Shown piece after piece: positions 55,401 through 64,000 of a stretch of DNA of 64,000 nt. Position 1 is the stretch's first letter, and the number at the start of each line of letters is the position of its first letter. Origin of the DNA: Antilocapra americana (Eukaryota; Chordata; Mammalia; Artiodactyla; Antilocapridae). Both the position numbers and the translations under genes were made by a program. A model generated the notes under the pieces. It worked only from the letters and a program-made list of their open reading frames with translations, did not search any database and was not told where the DNA came from. Location of the stretch: NCBI GenBank assembly GCA_007570785.1, contig ML664183.1:11552416-11616415 (forward strand), read 5' to 3'.

Positions 55401-58400
55401 ATCATTAAGAAATGTTTATCAAGATGGCGAGAGAAAAATGCTTCCAAGTGATATTTTATATCATCTCCTTGGTGAACTCAGCTTTAGACAGAACGTGTTC
55501 TTTTCTGGAAAACAAGTCCGAACTGTGATGTGGCTACTTGCTGATTATCTGGCTTCCCCCACAAGCCTGTGAGCCCCTCCAGGGCTGAGAGCTCAGCTGC
55601 GCTGTTCAGGCCTGGCCCGTGGAAGACACTAAATAAATATTTGCTGAAGGAAATAATGTGAGAAAACCTGGCAGATTTTTTTTAAATAAGATGCATAGCC
55701 GAACACCACAGGCAAAAGCATAATCTGAGAAGGCTCTCTGTTTAGTTATTTTGAACAGCTGGTTACTGGTAAAGAATCTGCCCGCCAATGCAGCAGACAT
55801 AAGAGACAAGGGTTTGATCCCTGGGTCAGGAAGATCTCTTGGAGGAGGGCATGGCAACCCATTCCAATACTGTTGCCTGGAGAATCCCATGGACAGAGGA
55901 GCCTGGTGGGCTACAGTCCATAGGGTCACAAAGAGTCAGTCATGACTGAAGCGACTTAGCACACATGCAAGCAGATATGTAAGTTTTCATGGTTTACAAC
56001 TTATCTTCATTTAGAACACAACTTTTTGAGGGCAGGAGCTAGGTTATCTATCCCTCTGACCCCAAAGTGCTTAACATTTTTTTAAAAAGAAGAAGAAGAA
56101 CTGCCATCTAATTCTTGGCTTGATCTTAACCAGGAAACTTCTGTTCTCTCCAGGGCATCAAGTATTCAGTCCATTAATGAAGGTCCATAGGAGCAGCCAC
56201 TACCTCTGTCTTACACAGCTGTCTGAGAGAGGAGTAGAGCGCACTTTCAATCTCATCATGGTCATTCAGAGGACAGCAAAGTGCAATGGGGTAAGCAGAG
56301 AACTCCTTAAACGATAGGCCACACACTGAAGAATAGTTTTTTTTAAAAAACTAACACAAAACACCAAGGAGAGAATAGGATGGAAATACAGTACGGCCCT
56401 TGTTAGTTATGAGCATAGCAGAGGGGAAGGATGTGTAGGCACATGCAATTTGTAGTAAAGCAAGATTATCATTCCAATATAGGAATTTACAGTGAGTTAC
56501 TCAGCCATAAACCAGTATTGCACAGTGTTTGTTTGTTTGTCTTCATGCCCTTTTCTGATAAACACAAACATCAGCTAATACATTTTAACACCCACACGTT
56601 AACTAGATACTTTTGCCCACAGTGATAAACAGTTTGCAAAGTGGGACCAAACTCTGATGACACACAGTCCTCCTGGGCGTACACTACAGCATGACCTTTG
56701 TAGTAAAAGATACCATTCTGGTCAAAGGCCTCCACCTTTTCCTGTTCAAGGTGTACAGCTGAAGGGAATGACCCGGAGCTAGCAGTCACCATGTAATAGG
56801 TTATCTGCTATAAGTACCAGAATCCTCCATTCTATTCTATATCTATGTGCTCAGATGCTGCAGGAACCAAACTGTACATACCCACTCAGTCCATGAGAAG
56901 GAAGCTTTAGAAGGTTAAGCACCACAAAGTACATGTCTTGGTTGTCGTCAGCCTTAGAGGTCAGATTCTGAAATTTCAGAATGCAGGTCCAAATAGTTTT
57001 TCTTAGAAGAAACCTAATATTTACATAGAATCTACACCCTCAGACAGAACAGAACAGAATGGGAAGATCAAGGACAGGAAACATCTTGGTCTGTACTTCA
57101 AGGATCTTCTCCAACCTAAACTTTTAAATTTTTCTCAAGGAATATTGAGAATGCACAATATTATGATATTTTAACTCTTTAAACTTTAATTTTCAAGCTC
57201 TGGCTGAACTTGATTATTTGTTGTGAGGCTGAGGACTGGCAAACTTCAGTCTCTTACAGAACAATAATTTCAGTTCTGTCAAAGGAAATTAACAAGAGAG
57301 TAGCGTAATCCAAAAAGGCATTTGCTTATGTATATGCTTCCATGATCATCTTCTATGCAAGCATATCTAATACTCTGGTAACTCTAAATAATTCAACTTA
57401 AGTGGCAACAGTGTAATTTCCTGAGTCAGAAGAAAACTGAAAAGTTGCTCAGTTTCTCTATCCTCTGCTTTAAACTGGCGATTCACTACCCAGTTGGGAA
57501 TTAGAATCAGTTTAGGAACTTTTAAAACTTCCATCCCAACCCTACCCTAGACCCACTGAAACAGGATCTCGGGCACTGTAAAAAGCTCTGCTGGTTTCAG
57601 GGCCAATGCTACCCTAAGGAACTCACTCCTTTCAGGAGAATGAGAGGCACAGACTTAAGATAACTTCTTGCTTCAGTCTAAGACTCACACTGTACCTCAT
57701 GAAAATAAACAGATGTCTTAGGATAGCTATATGCTGTCTGTGAAGGTTATGCAAGAATGTAAGAAAAATGAGTAACAGTTTCAGCCTGAACTTGAAAATG
57801 AACTTTCTTGAGATAAGCAGTTGGGTTAAGAGGCTAAAATGATACTGTCACAAAGTTCAGTGGCCACAGTACAGAGGTTTAAAGTTGTTCTGTGGCACTC
57901 CCTTTTTTGGAATATTACCTAGTTACCTTAAAATAAGTATTTCTAAGTCTTATTATTAGCAACTTTCTTTGAAATTAAAAGACCCTCCTCAAGATTCTTA
58001 GGTGCAATTGCTTACATAGGTTTTGCCATGTGCTGCCTGACATATTACTCTTTGATTCACAAACAGGGGAATCACCTAAAAGCTTGCAAGGACTAACTCA
58101 GCAGTCCATCAGAACACCATTCAGGCCTAGGATATTAAGGCAAGAATCTGACCTCTTCAAAGCTGCACCTCAGGTCCACTCAGCTGAAGGTAACCCCTAC
58201 ATAAATAATCAGAAACCTGATCATTTCTCTTAGCATTTAGGATGAAAATGGAGCAAGAACCATCTCCCTGGGGTTTGTCTCTCTATAAAGTTTGTGAACT
58301 TTGTGACTCTTGAGAAAGTGCACACAGATAGGAGGGAACAGTGGGGTTGGCTAAACAGCATAGAAATCCCAGCTCACACTAGGGGAGGTGACCTAGAGGA

Positions 58401-59535
58401 TGAGGTGGTGCAGACTGTGTAACTTTGTCTTGAAAGAAGATCTGCCTGTTTCTCTTTTCTTGGAGGAAGCTGCTTCAAGTGGGTGGTGAAGTTCAAGGAG
58501 GAATGTGCCTGGGGCTGGGAGAAAGGGCCCTAGGCTGGATCTGTAGCAAACTGGGATCTTGTGCCTGGTGCTGCCCGGACCTGTGGAGTGTCTTTTCCAA
58601 ACATGCCAGATCTTCGGAGAAAAAAACAAACCAAACAAAGTCTTGCCAAAGCCCTCACTTTCCGGCCCTCAATCTCATCATTTGTGGAAGGAAGGCATTG
58701 AACAAAATAAAGGGTCCTTTGCCTTGGAGGTGGGTCCGTGAACCTCTTACCTATGTATGTAAGACTGTGCTTCCCTCTCATTTTGCCTCAGTTGCTAAAA
58801 ATTCCTTGTAATTCAAAAAAGGTTAAGAACTAGTGGTCCCACTCAAGTTTGCCTTCCCAAGAGTCTTCTTAAGACTGAGACAAACATTTTTCTAGACTCA
58901 GGCTTTTCAACTTCCTCTTCGAGGAACACCGTTTACCATCGAGATCAGTTTTCTTGGTTAGCTTCCTCCCAACCTCGGCCCGCTTCTAGATGGCCTTTCT
59001 CGCTGACCCCCAACCTCCGGCAGGGCGCACCGAACGACAATCGGACTCCACGATCCTGCCCGCAACACTTTATTTATAGGAACAGTTTCAGAATCCCAAA
59101 TGGGTTCCAAAGCAATCAGCAACTTTGTCCAGTCTTTCTGCAGACTGGGACGCAGGGGGCTTCTTCTTTCCAGCCCGCACCCCCCGCCCGCAGGTGACAG
59201 CGCGAGTGTGTTCCGGAGCTTCCAGCAGGGTGGTAAGGAGAGGCGCGGTCCACCATGCGCAGCCCCCCGCCCGCGGCTGCGGGGACTCCCACCCACTGGC
59301 TCCCTCCTGGTTCCCCCACGGGCGAGACCCGCGCCAGGGTCCGCGCCCCACACTCACCCTGCTGGGCACGCGAGCCGCATGGCGAGGAAGGGCACTGCCA
59401 GCACCCTCCGGGGCCGGGCGTCTCCACTACCTCGGCAGCCGCCGGCTCCTGCCTGGAGCCTGGGGACGGGATGTCCATCAGCGGCAGCCCGGACTCCTGC
59501 CGCTTGGCGGCCCCAGTGTCGTCCAGGGGCCGCAT
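51685..59535 (-). CDS. SLC35G1: SLC35G1 (TMEM20/POST), complete 365-residue frame in three exons
   Basis: The coding exons are 59358-59535, 54913-55093 and 51685-52423, joined on the minus strand (178+181+739 = 1098 bases). The product is a drug/metabolite-transporter superfamily membrane protein. Its cytosolic N-terminus is proline/alanine-rich (about residues 1-70). Two EamA-type halves follow (about 72-203 and 223-356) with ten predicted helices, including VVFAFIFQIIFF and WWTVGGSLCVIAS. Charged loop words such as LKEKYSPWDALF and ALQIEKAGPVALMKTMD are family hallmarks. Human SLC35G1 is also 365 residues and was described as a STIM1 partner (POST) in store-operated calcium entry; a more recent report links it to intestinal citrate export. 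The introns distinguish it from single-exon SLC35G retrocopies. No stop, frameshift or missing splice site is seen. The start was chosen by the match to human MRP..GLPL and a purine at -3. Confidence 0.97.
52424..54912 (-). other. SLC35G1: SLC35G1 intron 2 (2489 bp)
   Basis: Bounded by donor GTAAGT (minus strand at 54912-54907) and the acceptor above 52423. It contains a Bov-A2 SINE at 53841-54126 on the opposite strand, and near 52720-52840 a possible old L1 tail (TTATTTTCCCCAAACTTTC). Confidence 0.93.
53841..54126 (+). mobile_element. Bov-A2 SINE, full dimer, in SLC35G1 intron 2
   Basis: Two BovA units are joined by CTTTCACTTTTTACTTTCAT and end in the (AGC)n tail. AGGACAAAG at 53832-53840 and 54127-54135 is the target duplication. 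It is antisense to the gene. Confidence 0.95.
54913..55093 (-). CDS. SLC35G1: SLC35G1 exon 2 (residues 60-119)
   Basis: The acceptor AATCTTTTTCAG has a branch-point-like ACTAAC about 25 bases upstream. The donor is AAA then GTAAGT. The exon encodes EAEKKAPCPGLGLFYTLLSA and onward: the first transmembrane helix (about 72-92) and second (about 100-119), up to the residues IIIPCLIYR. Phases 1 and 2 match the neighbouring exons. It was too short and start-less to stand out as an open frame on its own. Confidence 0.96.
55540..55665 (+). mobile_element. L2 LINE 3' end
   Basis: ACAAGCCTGTGAGCCCCTCC, GCCTGGCCCGTGGAAGACAC and ACTAAATAAATATTTGCTG follow the L2 3' terminus. Confidence 0.6.
55764..55965 (+). 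mobile_element. Bov-tA SINE in SLC35G1 intron 1
   Basis: Starts inside the tRNA-like head (TTACTGGTAAAGAATCTG) and runs to GACTGAAGCGACTTAGCAC. Antisense to the gene. Confidence 0.9.
57480..57620. mobile_element. MER5-like DNA transposon remnant
   Basis: TAGAATCAGTTTAGGAACTT, CCCTAGACCCACTGAAACAG and ATCTCGGGCACTG occur in MER5 order, diverged. Confidence 0.5.
59358..59535 (-). CDS. SLC35G1: SLC35G1 exon 1 (residues 1-59)
   Basis: ATG at 59535 with G at -3. It encodes the hydrophilic proline/alanine-rich N-terminus (MRPLDDTGAAKRQESGLPL to CGSRAQQ). The donor is CAGCAGG then GTGAGT (phase 1). The frame is open upstream to another ATG at 59697, but the human-like N-terminus and the promoter motifs near 59606-59643 favour 59535. 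Confidence 0.93.
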
Positions 59536-59605
59536 TGCCGGCCCGCGCTCTCCCCGCGGCCACCGCGGCGTCTGAACGCTGCCGCCGCGGCTCTGCTGTT
59601 CTGCT

Positions 59606-59612
59606 CTTCCGG
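59606..59612 (-). promoter_or_regulatory. ETS core motif
   Basis: CCGGAAG on the gene's strand (CTTCCGG on plus), about 70 bases upstream of the start codon and about 20 bases from the NRF1 site. Confidence 0.55.
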
Positions 59613-59631
59613 CCCGCGGCAGTCCGGGTGC

Positions 59632-59643
59632 TGCGCATGCGCG
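59632..59643. promoter_or_regulatory. Palindromic NRF1 site
   Basis: TGCGCATGCGCG matches the full NRF1 consensus YGCGCATGCGCR. It lies about 100 bases upstream of the SLC35G1 start codon, as expected for a CpG-island promoter. Confidence 0.7.
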
Positions 59644-59915
59644 CGCGGCCCCCCTGCCCTCTCCCGGAGCCGCGCTCGTCCTCCGCTGCCCTCTCACCTT
59701 CAGCTTCCCTAGCGCGAGGCCTCCCGCCTCCAGGTTAGGCTGCGGTGCCCGGGACAGAGCCGGAGGCGTCCACCCCTCTGCTGCGGTCCCGCTAGACTGG
59801 CCAGCGACGTGGAGTCATCCTTCCCGCGGACTCTGGGCCCCTGTCTGTCATTGCGAAGGGAGGCTGGGACCCCCGCGGGTCCTGTAACCTTCTCTTGGGG
59901 CGGCGGGTGGGGAGG

Positions 59916-60554
59916 TTAGAGTAGAGTGTGCGGCATTCAGCATCTGTAGCACACCCTGAAGACCTTGCCAAGCACTGTGCCTATCTTTGAAGGATCATGG
60001 GTTTTTCTTCTTTTGTATCTGGCTTTGCCACTTACCCAAGGAAAGTCGAATTTTATTGGATTTGGGTTAAAAAAAAAAAAACACGTAACTGTGGGGGAAA
60101 TGTATCTGTAAGACTGAGGCAGAACCCATTTATTTGTTGTTGCTTTTTGTAACTGTAGGCTTTCATTGTTGATCTTCATTGTCTTTGTCTTTCCGTCTGT
60201 CCATTTCTCTTCCTCTTTCATTTCCTCCATCCTCCCTCCTTTCTTTCCTTCCTATTGTCATTTGGTTAAGGGGGAAAAAAAATTCCAACAACCTGATGTA
60301 ACTGCACCTGGTAAAATCAGAGATTTATGTCATTTGGCCCCAGGATTCACTAATAGCCTCTATATGTTTCCATAATTCTTTTTTCATCTCTTTGCTTGCT
60401 TCAGATGTGAAAAAGAGAGTCTCTGGGCAAGGATGGACCTGTCTAAACTGTTCTAGGTCCAAGCACAAGCAGGTTACTAAACAAGAGAATGAGGTTTGTT
60501 TTTACTTAGATATTTGCACAAAGTGGTCCACAGCTGAACAATATTGGACTTGAA
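59916..60554. other. Upstream flank of SLC35G1
   Basis: Contains an A run at 60069-60081 and a polypyrimidine-rich stretch at about 60180-60256. No gene recognised. Confidence 0.5.
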
Positions 60555-60710
60555 ATCAGCAGAAGTCCTGATTCTGTGACCTCGGGCAGTCACTACTGTG
60601 CTATCTGAAGTCAGCCTCGGTTACTTCATTTAATTAACAGAGATAAAATATTTCCCTTCCTACTTTGCAGAGTTGTGCAACTGAAGTGCAGTGATGTTAG
60701 TAAAAGCACC
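60555..60710 (+). mobile_element. MIR SINE
   Basis: TGAAATCAGCAGAAGTCCTG, TTCTGTGACCTCGGGCAGTC and TCGGTTACTTCATTTAATTA are in MIR order. Confidence 0.65.
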
Positions 60711-60842
60711 ATGTCACCTGAAAAACATTTTACAGGAAAGCAAGGTGTATTTTTAAGTAGGGCAAACATATAATTTATCCTCCAAACTGGGATTTTTTTT
60801 TTAAGAGTGAAAAGGCGAGCTCATTTAAAAATTATGCAGGGC

Positions 60843-61375
60843 CAGGACATGGAACCAACCTAGATGCCCATCAACTGATGAATGGATAAGAAAGCTGTGG
60901 TACATATACACAATGGAGTATTACTCAGCATTAAGGAAAAATTCATTTGAATCAGTTCTACTCAGATGGACGAAACTGGAGCCCATTATCCAGAGTGAAG
61001 TAAGCCAGAAGCAAAAACAACAATACAGTATATTAACGCATATATATGGAATTTAGAAAGACGGTAACGAGAACCCAGCATGCGAGACAGCAAAAGGAAC
61101 GCAGATGTATAGAATAGACTCAGGGCCTCTGTGGATGAGGGAAAGGGTGGGATGATATGGGAGAATGGCATTGAAACATGTTAATTATCATATGTCTAAG
61201 CAATAGCCAGCCCAGGATTGATGCTTGGGACTGGTGCAACGAGATTTCCCCGGGGGGAGGGAGGAGGGAGGGGGGTCCTGGAGGGGGAGCATATGTAAAC
61301 CCATGGTGATATCATGTCATTGTTTGGCAAAACTAATAAAAAAAATGTTTAATAAAAATTTAAAAAAATAAAAAT
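60843..61375 (+). mobile_element. Young L1, 5'-truncated, with perfect 16-bp target-site duplication
   Basis: Last part of ORF2 (from CAGGACATGGAACCAACC) plus the whole 3' UTR and A-rich tail. AAAAATTATGCAGGGC is identical at 60827-60842 and 61376-61391. The 3' UTR closely matches the copy at 25870-26400, including the G tract at 61252-61287. Confidence 0.95.
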
Positions 61376-61391
61376 AAAAATTATGCAGGGC

Positions 61392-61984
61392 AGCAGGCAT
61401 AAACTGGTACTGCCCTAGGCAAACTGGAACAAATGACCATCTGAATTCTAAATTAACATATACTTTTGCCTTGTTCTAAAAAATAAATCAAGACTCCTTA
61501 CAAATATATATATGCAACTGATTTATTGGTGGTGGTGGAAGGTGTTTTGGTGGGGAAATTATAGAGAAGCGTGATGCGAGTGGTAGCTCATGATTATGAA
61601 GGAAGAACCAAGAAGCTTCTCCAAACATGCAGAAATCAAGTGGAGTGTCACAGCTGCATTCTGAGATTTCAATGTGCAGAACATGTGAAGAGCCCTTGAG
61701 ATGTTGTGACTTAACAAGAAATATGTACTTGGCCACATTCAGATGACCAAAATGTATTTCTCACAAATGTATGATCTTCAACCTGAGTTCCTGGCTCATA
61801 GTTCTCAAAATCCTTGGAATTTCATGAGCAGTAAGAGCAATAGGAGCATCTTTTGTTATAGTATTTGTTCTCTTGTCCTCACTTCTTAAAATGGCTTCTG
61901 TGCTTTAGAGGAGAAACAGATGCCTTGTTATTCAGAACAGGCTTCTTTCCACCACTAATGGGTTTGTGTTAATTTTTTTTAAAA
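61392..61984. other. Intergenic sequence, nothing recognised
   Basis: No repeat or gene recognised. Confidence 0.5.
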
Positions 61985-62965
61985 AGCACCTAAGGATTGG
62001 GGCTTGTTACCAAGGGAACCAACTCTAAGATTAAAGGATTGACACTTTTGGTCCTACCCTCACCTTTCACTCTCCACCTCCAGGGAGGTGGGTAGGAACT
62101 AGCGGCTGGAGACTGAGTTCAGTCATAAATGGCCAGTGATTTTCATCAATTAAGCCTATAATGAAGCCTTCATAAAAACCCAAGAGGAGGGATTCAGAGA
62201 GCTTCTGGGTGGGTGAATAAATGGAGATGCTGGGAGAGTGATATGGCCAAAGACGGCATGGAAACTCAGCATTCTTTCCCTGTACCTTGTCCTGCGCATC
62301 TATTATACCTGGTTGTTCCTAGTTATATCTTTTTATAATAAACTGGTGATCCAGTAAGTAAAAAGTCTCTCTTGGTTTTGTGAAATGCTCTAGTAAAATA
62401 ATCAAACCTGAGAAGGGGGTCGTGGAAATCTCTGATTGATAGCCAGTTAGTCAGAGGAACAGGTAACAATATGGACTTACAACTAGCATCTAAAGTCCAA
62501 GAAAGGGGGACTTTGGAACTTCTAGTTTATAGCAGGTTGGTCAGAAGCACAAGTGATCATGTGGGCTTGTGATTGGCATCTGAAGGCATGGGGAAAATCT
62601 TTTAGGACAGAATCTTTTACCTGTGAAATTAACCTGTGCTGTCTTCAGGTTTATAGTGTTGTGTTGTTTTGTTGCTTCAGTTGTATCTGACTCTACGACC
62701 CCACAGACTATAGCCTGTCAGGCTGCTCTGTCCACAGAATTCTCCAGGCAAGAATACTGGAGTGGGTCTCCAATTCCTCCTCTAGGGCATCTTCCCAACC
62801 CAGGGGTTAAACCCCCATCTCTTGCGTCTCCTGCATTGGCAGGTGGATTCTTTACCATGGAGCCAACTTAGAATTGAGTTAAATTGTAGGACACCAAGCT
62901 GGTGTCTAGAGAACTGTGAACCACTGTGGCATTGGGTCCAGGAACCCATTTAGTCTTCCTCTGAA
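61985..62965 (+). mobile_element. Ancient endogenous-retrovirus LTR, split by a Bov-tA
   Basis: CAGTGATTTTCATCAATTAA, a TATA-like CTTCATAAAAACCC, a poly(A)-signal-like TTTATAATAAAC near 62335, then GGGGGTCGTGGAAATCTC and GTAGGACACCAAGCTGGTGT follow an old mammalian LTR layout (U3, R, U5). Internal retroviral genes are absent. The exact LTR name is not assigned. Confidence 0.6.
62660..62866 (-). mobile_element. Bov-tA SINE nested in the LTR
   Basis: Antisense copy from TTGCTTCAGTTGTATCTGAC to GGTGGATTCTTTACCATGG. The LTR text resumes at AGAATTGAGTTAAATTG. Confidence 0.9.
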
Positions 62966-63078
62966 AATGGTGAAGATGATGGTTAAGAAGCAGAAGGAAG
63001 AAAGAACTTCATGAGTTGAGCAAGAAGTGCATTAACTACTTCGCTTTGATCACCATCCTCAAAAAAGGAAAAGAGAAA

Positions 63079-63313
63079 GGGCTTCCCTGGTGGTACAGTG
63101 GTTAAGAATTCACCTGCCAATGCAGTGGATTCGATCCCTGGTCCAGGAAGACCTCAGTGCCATGGGGCAACTAAACCCATGTACCACAACTACTGAACCT
63201 GTGCTCTAGAGCCCAGGAGCCACAACTACTGAAGCCTGCAAGCCCTAGAGCCTGGTCTCTGCAACAAGAGAAGCCACTGCAATGAGAGGCCAGTGCGTTT
63301 AAAAAAAAAAAAA
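63079..63313 (+). mobile_element. CHR-type SINE, long copy
   Basis: Sense head GGGCTTCCCTGGTGGTACAG, B-box GGATTCGATCCC, long tail part with repeated ACCACAACTACTGAA units, and an A run at the end. Confidence 0.92.
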
Positions 63314-64000
63314 TGCCACACCAGTGTTGACTAAGGCAACGAAAGGGTACTGGAATGATTTTGATCTTGGAGTTTATTCACTTAACTTGCTTTCCTTCTG
63401 TTGCTGACCTTTGATGCATGTATGATATCAGTACAGTCATTCTTATTTGTTGAATAAACAAGAGCCATGCAAACTTAAAAAGCCACTAGGAAGAAAAGTA
63501 TAGAGCAGACTAGAAGTAAGCAGACATGGCTCTGTTGCAGTCCCACCCAGCAGAGGCTTGGAATGGTTAAGTTCTTCTTTGAGCATTGTTATTTCAAGGC
63601 TCTGTGACACTAATATTAAGCTGGGGGAAGATGGATTTCCCCTATAATATGAAGAGTGGGGCAGAAATCCTGACTGTAGGGGAAACTAACTCAGCCCATT
63701 GCAGTGGTCTCAGTGAGATTTTTTACCTCAAGGTAGAGGAGGCAAGGAGGAAGGATTGATTTTGAGTTAGCTAAAAGATGGAATGGACAGGATTAGTTGA
63801 ACGGATGTGAAAGAGCATTGCTTCCTTTTGCAGAGTCATGCAGTGTCCCAACTGAAATTTCTCTGCTTCTAAAGAAATTCAATCCTCTAGTGAAAACAGG
63901 AGCTCTGGACATGATGCCAGCTAGCCACAGTCACTGTGGCACACATGTAGTTCTGGTGTCAAGAAAAAGAAGGAAGATGAAAGTAGAAGAGAGGTGAGTT
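63314..64000. other. Intergenic sequence to the window edge
   Basis: No repeat or gene recognised; the frame at 63797-63997 has no domain. Confidence 0.5.

Larger units (their letters stand above)
55094..59357 (-). other. SLC35G1: SLC35G1 intron 1 (4264 bp)
   Basis: Contains L2-like pieces at about 55540-55665 and 56010-56090, a Bov-tA at 55764-55965, a MER5-like remnant at 57480-57620 and, at its 5' end, part of the CpG island. The rest is unique. A 73-codon frame on the gene's strand at 56571-56792 has no usable splice borders that I can see. Confidence 0.93.
58970..59915. promoter_or_regulatory. SLC35G1: CpG island over SLC35G1 promoter and exon 1
   Basis: CpG-dense, GC-rich sequence starts in the distal part of intron 1, covers exon 1 and extends about 380 bases upstream of the start codon. 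Such islands mark constitutive promoters in mammals. No TATA box at a sensible distance is visible. Confidence 0.85.

Noticed and set aside
56571..56792. 73-codon minus-strand frame in SLC35G1 intron 1
   Set aside because: It reads fairly protein-like, but I see no convincing acceptor and donor pair that would fit it between exons 1 and 2 in phase, and the human protein has no such insert.
59100..59738. 212-codon plus-strand frame and other long frames over exon 1 of SLC35G1
   Set aside because: GC-rich CpG-island sequence has few stop codons in any frame; these are antisense to a confirmed exon and have no domain.
1..64000. CRISPR array, phage, plasmid or bacterial operon
   Set aside because: No regularly spaced repeats, no dense strand-consistent coding, and repeat families are those of a ruminant nuclear genome.

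Overview
The window is nuclear DNA from a ruminant of the cattle family (Bovidae). The evidence is the interspersed repeats: many Bov-tA and Bov-A2 SINEs, five BovB (RTE) LINE fragments, CHR-type SINEs, young L1 copies with the cattle-type 3' UTR, and a mariner remnant. Bov-tA and Bov-A2 are restricted to ruminants. I cannot fix the species from this sequence alone.

Only one protein-coding gene can be supported. It is SLC35G1 (TMEM20/POST), on the minus strand in three coding exons: exon 1 at 59358-59535, exon 2 at 54913-55093 and exon 3 at 51685-52423. All splice sites are GT/AG, the phases agree, and the joined frame is open for 365 codons plus stop, the length of the human protein. It is a ten-helix drug/metabolite-transporter (EamA) membrane protein. 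Exon 1 lies in a CpG island (about 58970-59915) whose promoter side carries a perfect palindromic NRF1 site and an ETS core. The roughly 2.3 kb downstream of the stop (49340-51684) is almost free of repeats and probably holds the 3' UTR. In human the gene lies between LGI1 and PLCE1; by that synteny the left 49 kb would be intergenic DNA towards PLCE1 and the right end would lead towards LGI1 (inference).

Region by region: 1-17 kb holds a truncated L1/BovB composite, old DNA transposons and MIRs, and a 1.9 kb BovB with a decayed reverse-transcriptase frame. 17-24.5 kb holds BovB, a deeply nested repeat stack (18.3-20.1 kb) and a head-to-head Bov-tA pair. 24.8-26.4 kb is an L1 with a twin-priming 5' inversion. 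28-32 kb is old L1 and CHR SINE. 32.5-33.9 kb is an L1 that landed in a mariner. 35-49 kb is a mosaic of old L1, BovB, LTRs, MIR and SINEs. 49-60 kb is SLC35G1. 60-64 kb has a young L1 with a perfect target-site duplication and an old LTR split by a SINE.

I found no CRISPR array, operon, functional tRNA/rRNA gene or new multi-gene system. The most informative content beyond SLC35G1 is the insertion history, several of whose breakpoints can be read to the base, plus a few regulatory candidates: two convergent CTCF-like motifs and a polyadenylation hexamer overlapping the SLC35G1 stop codon.
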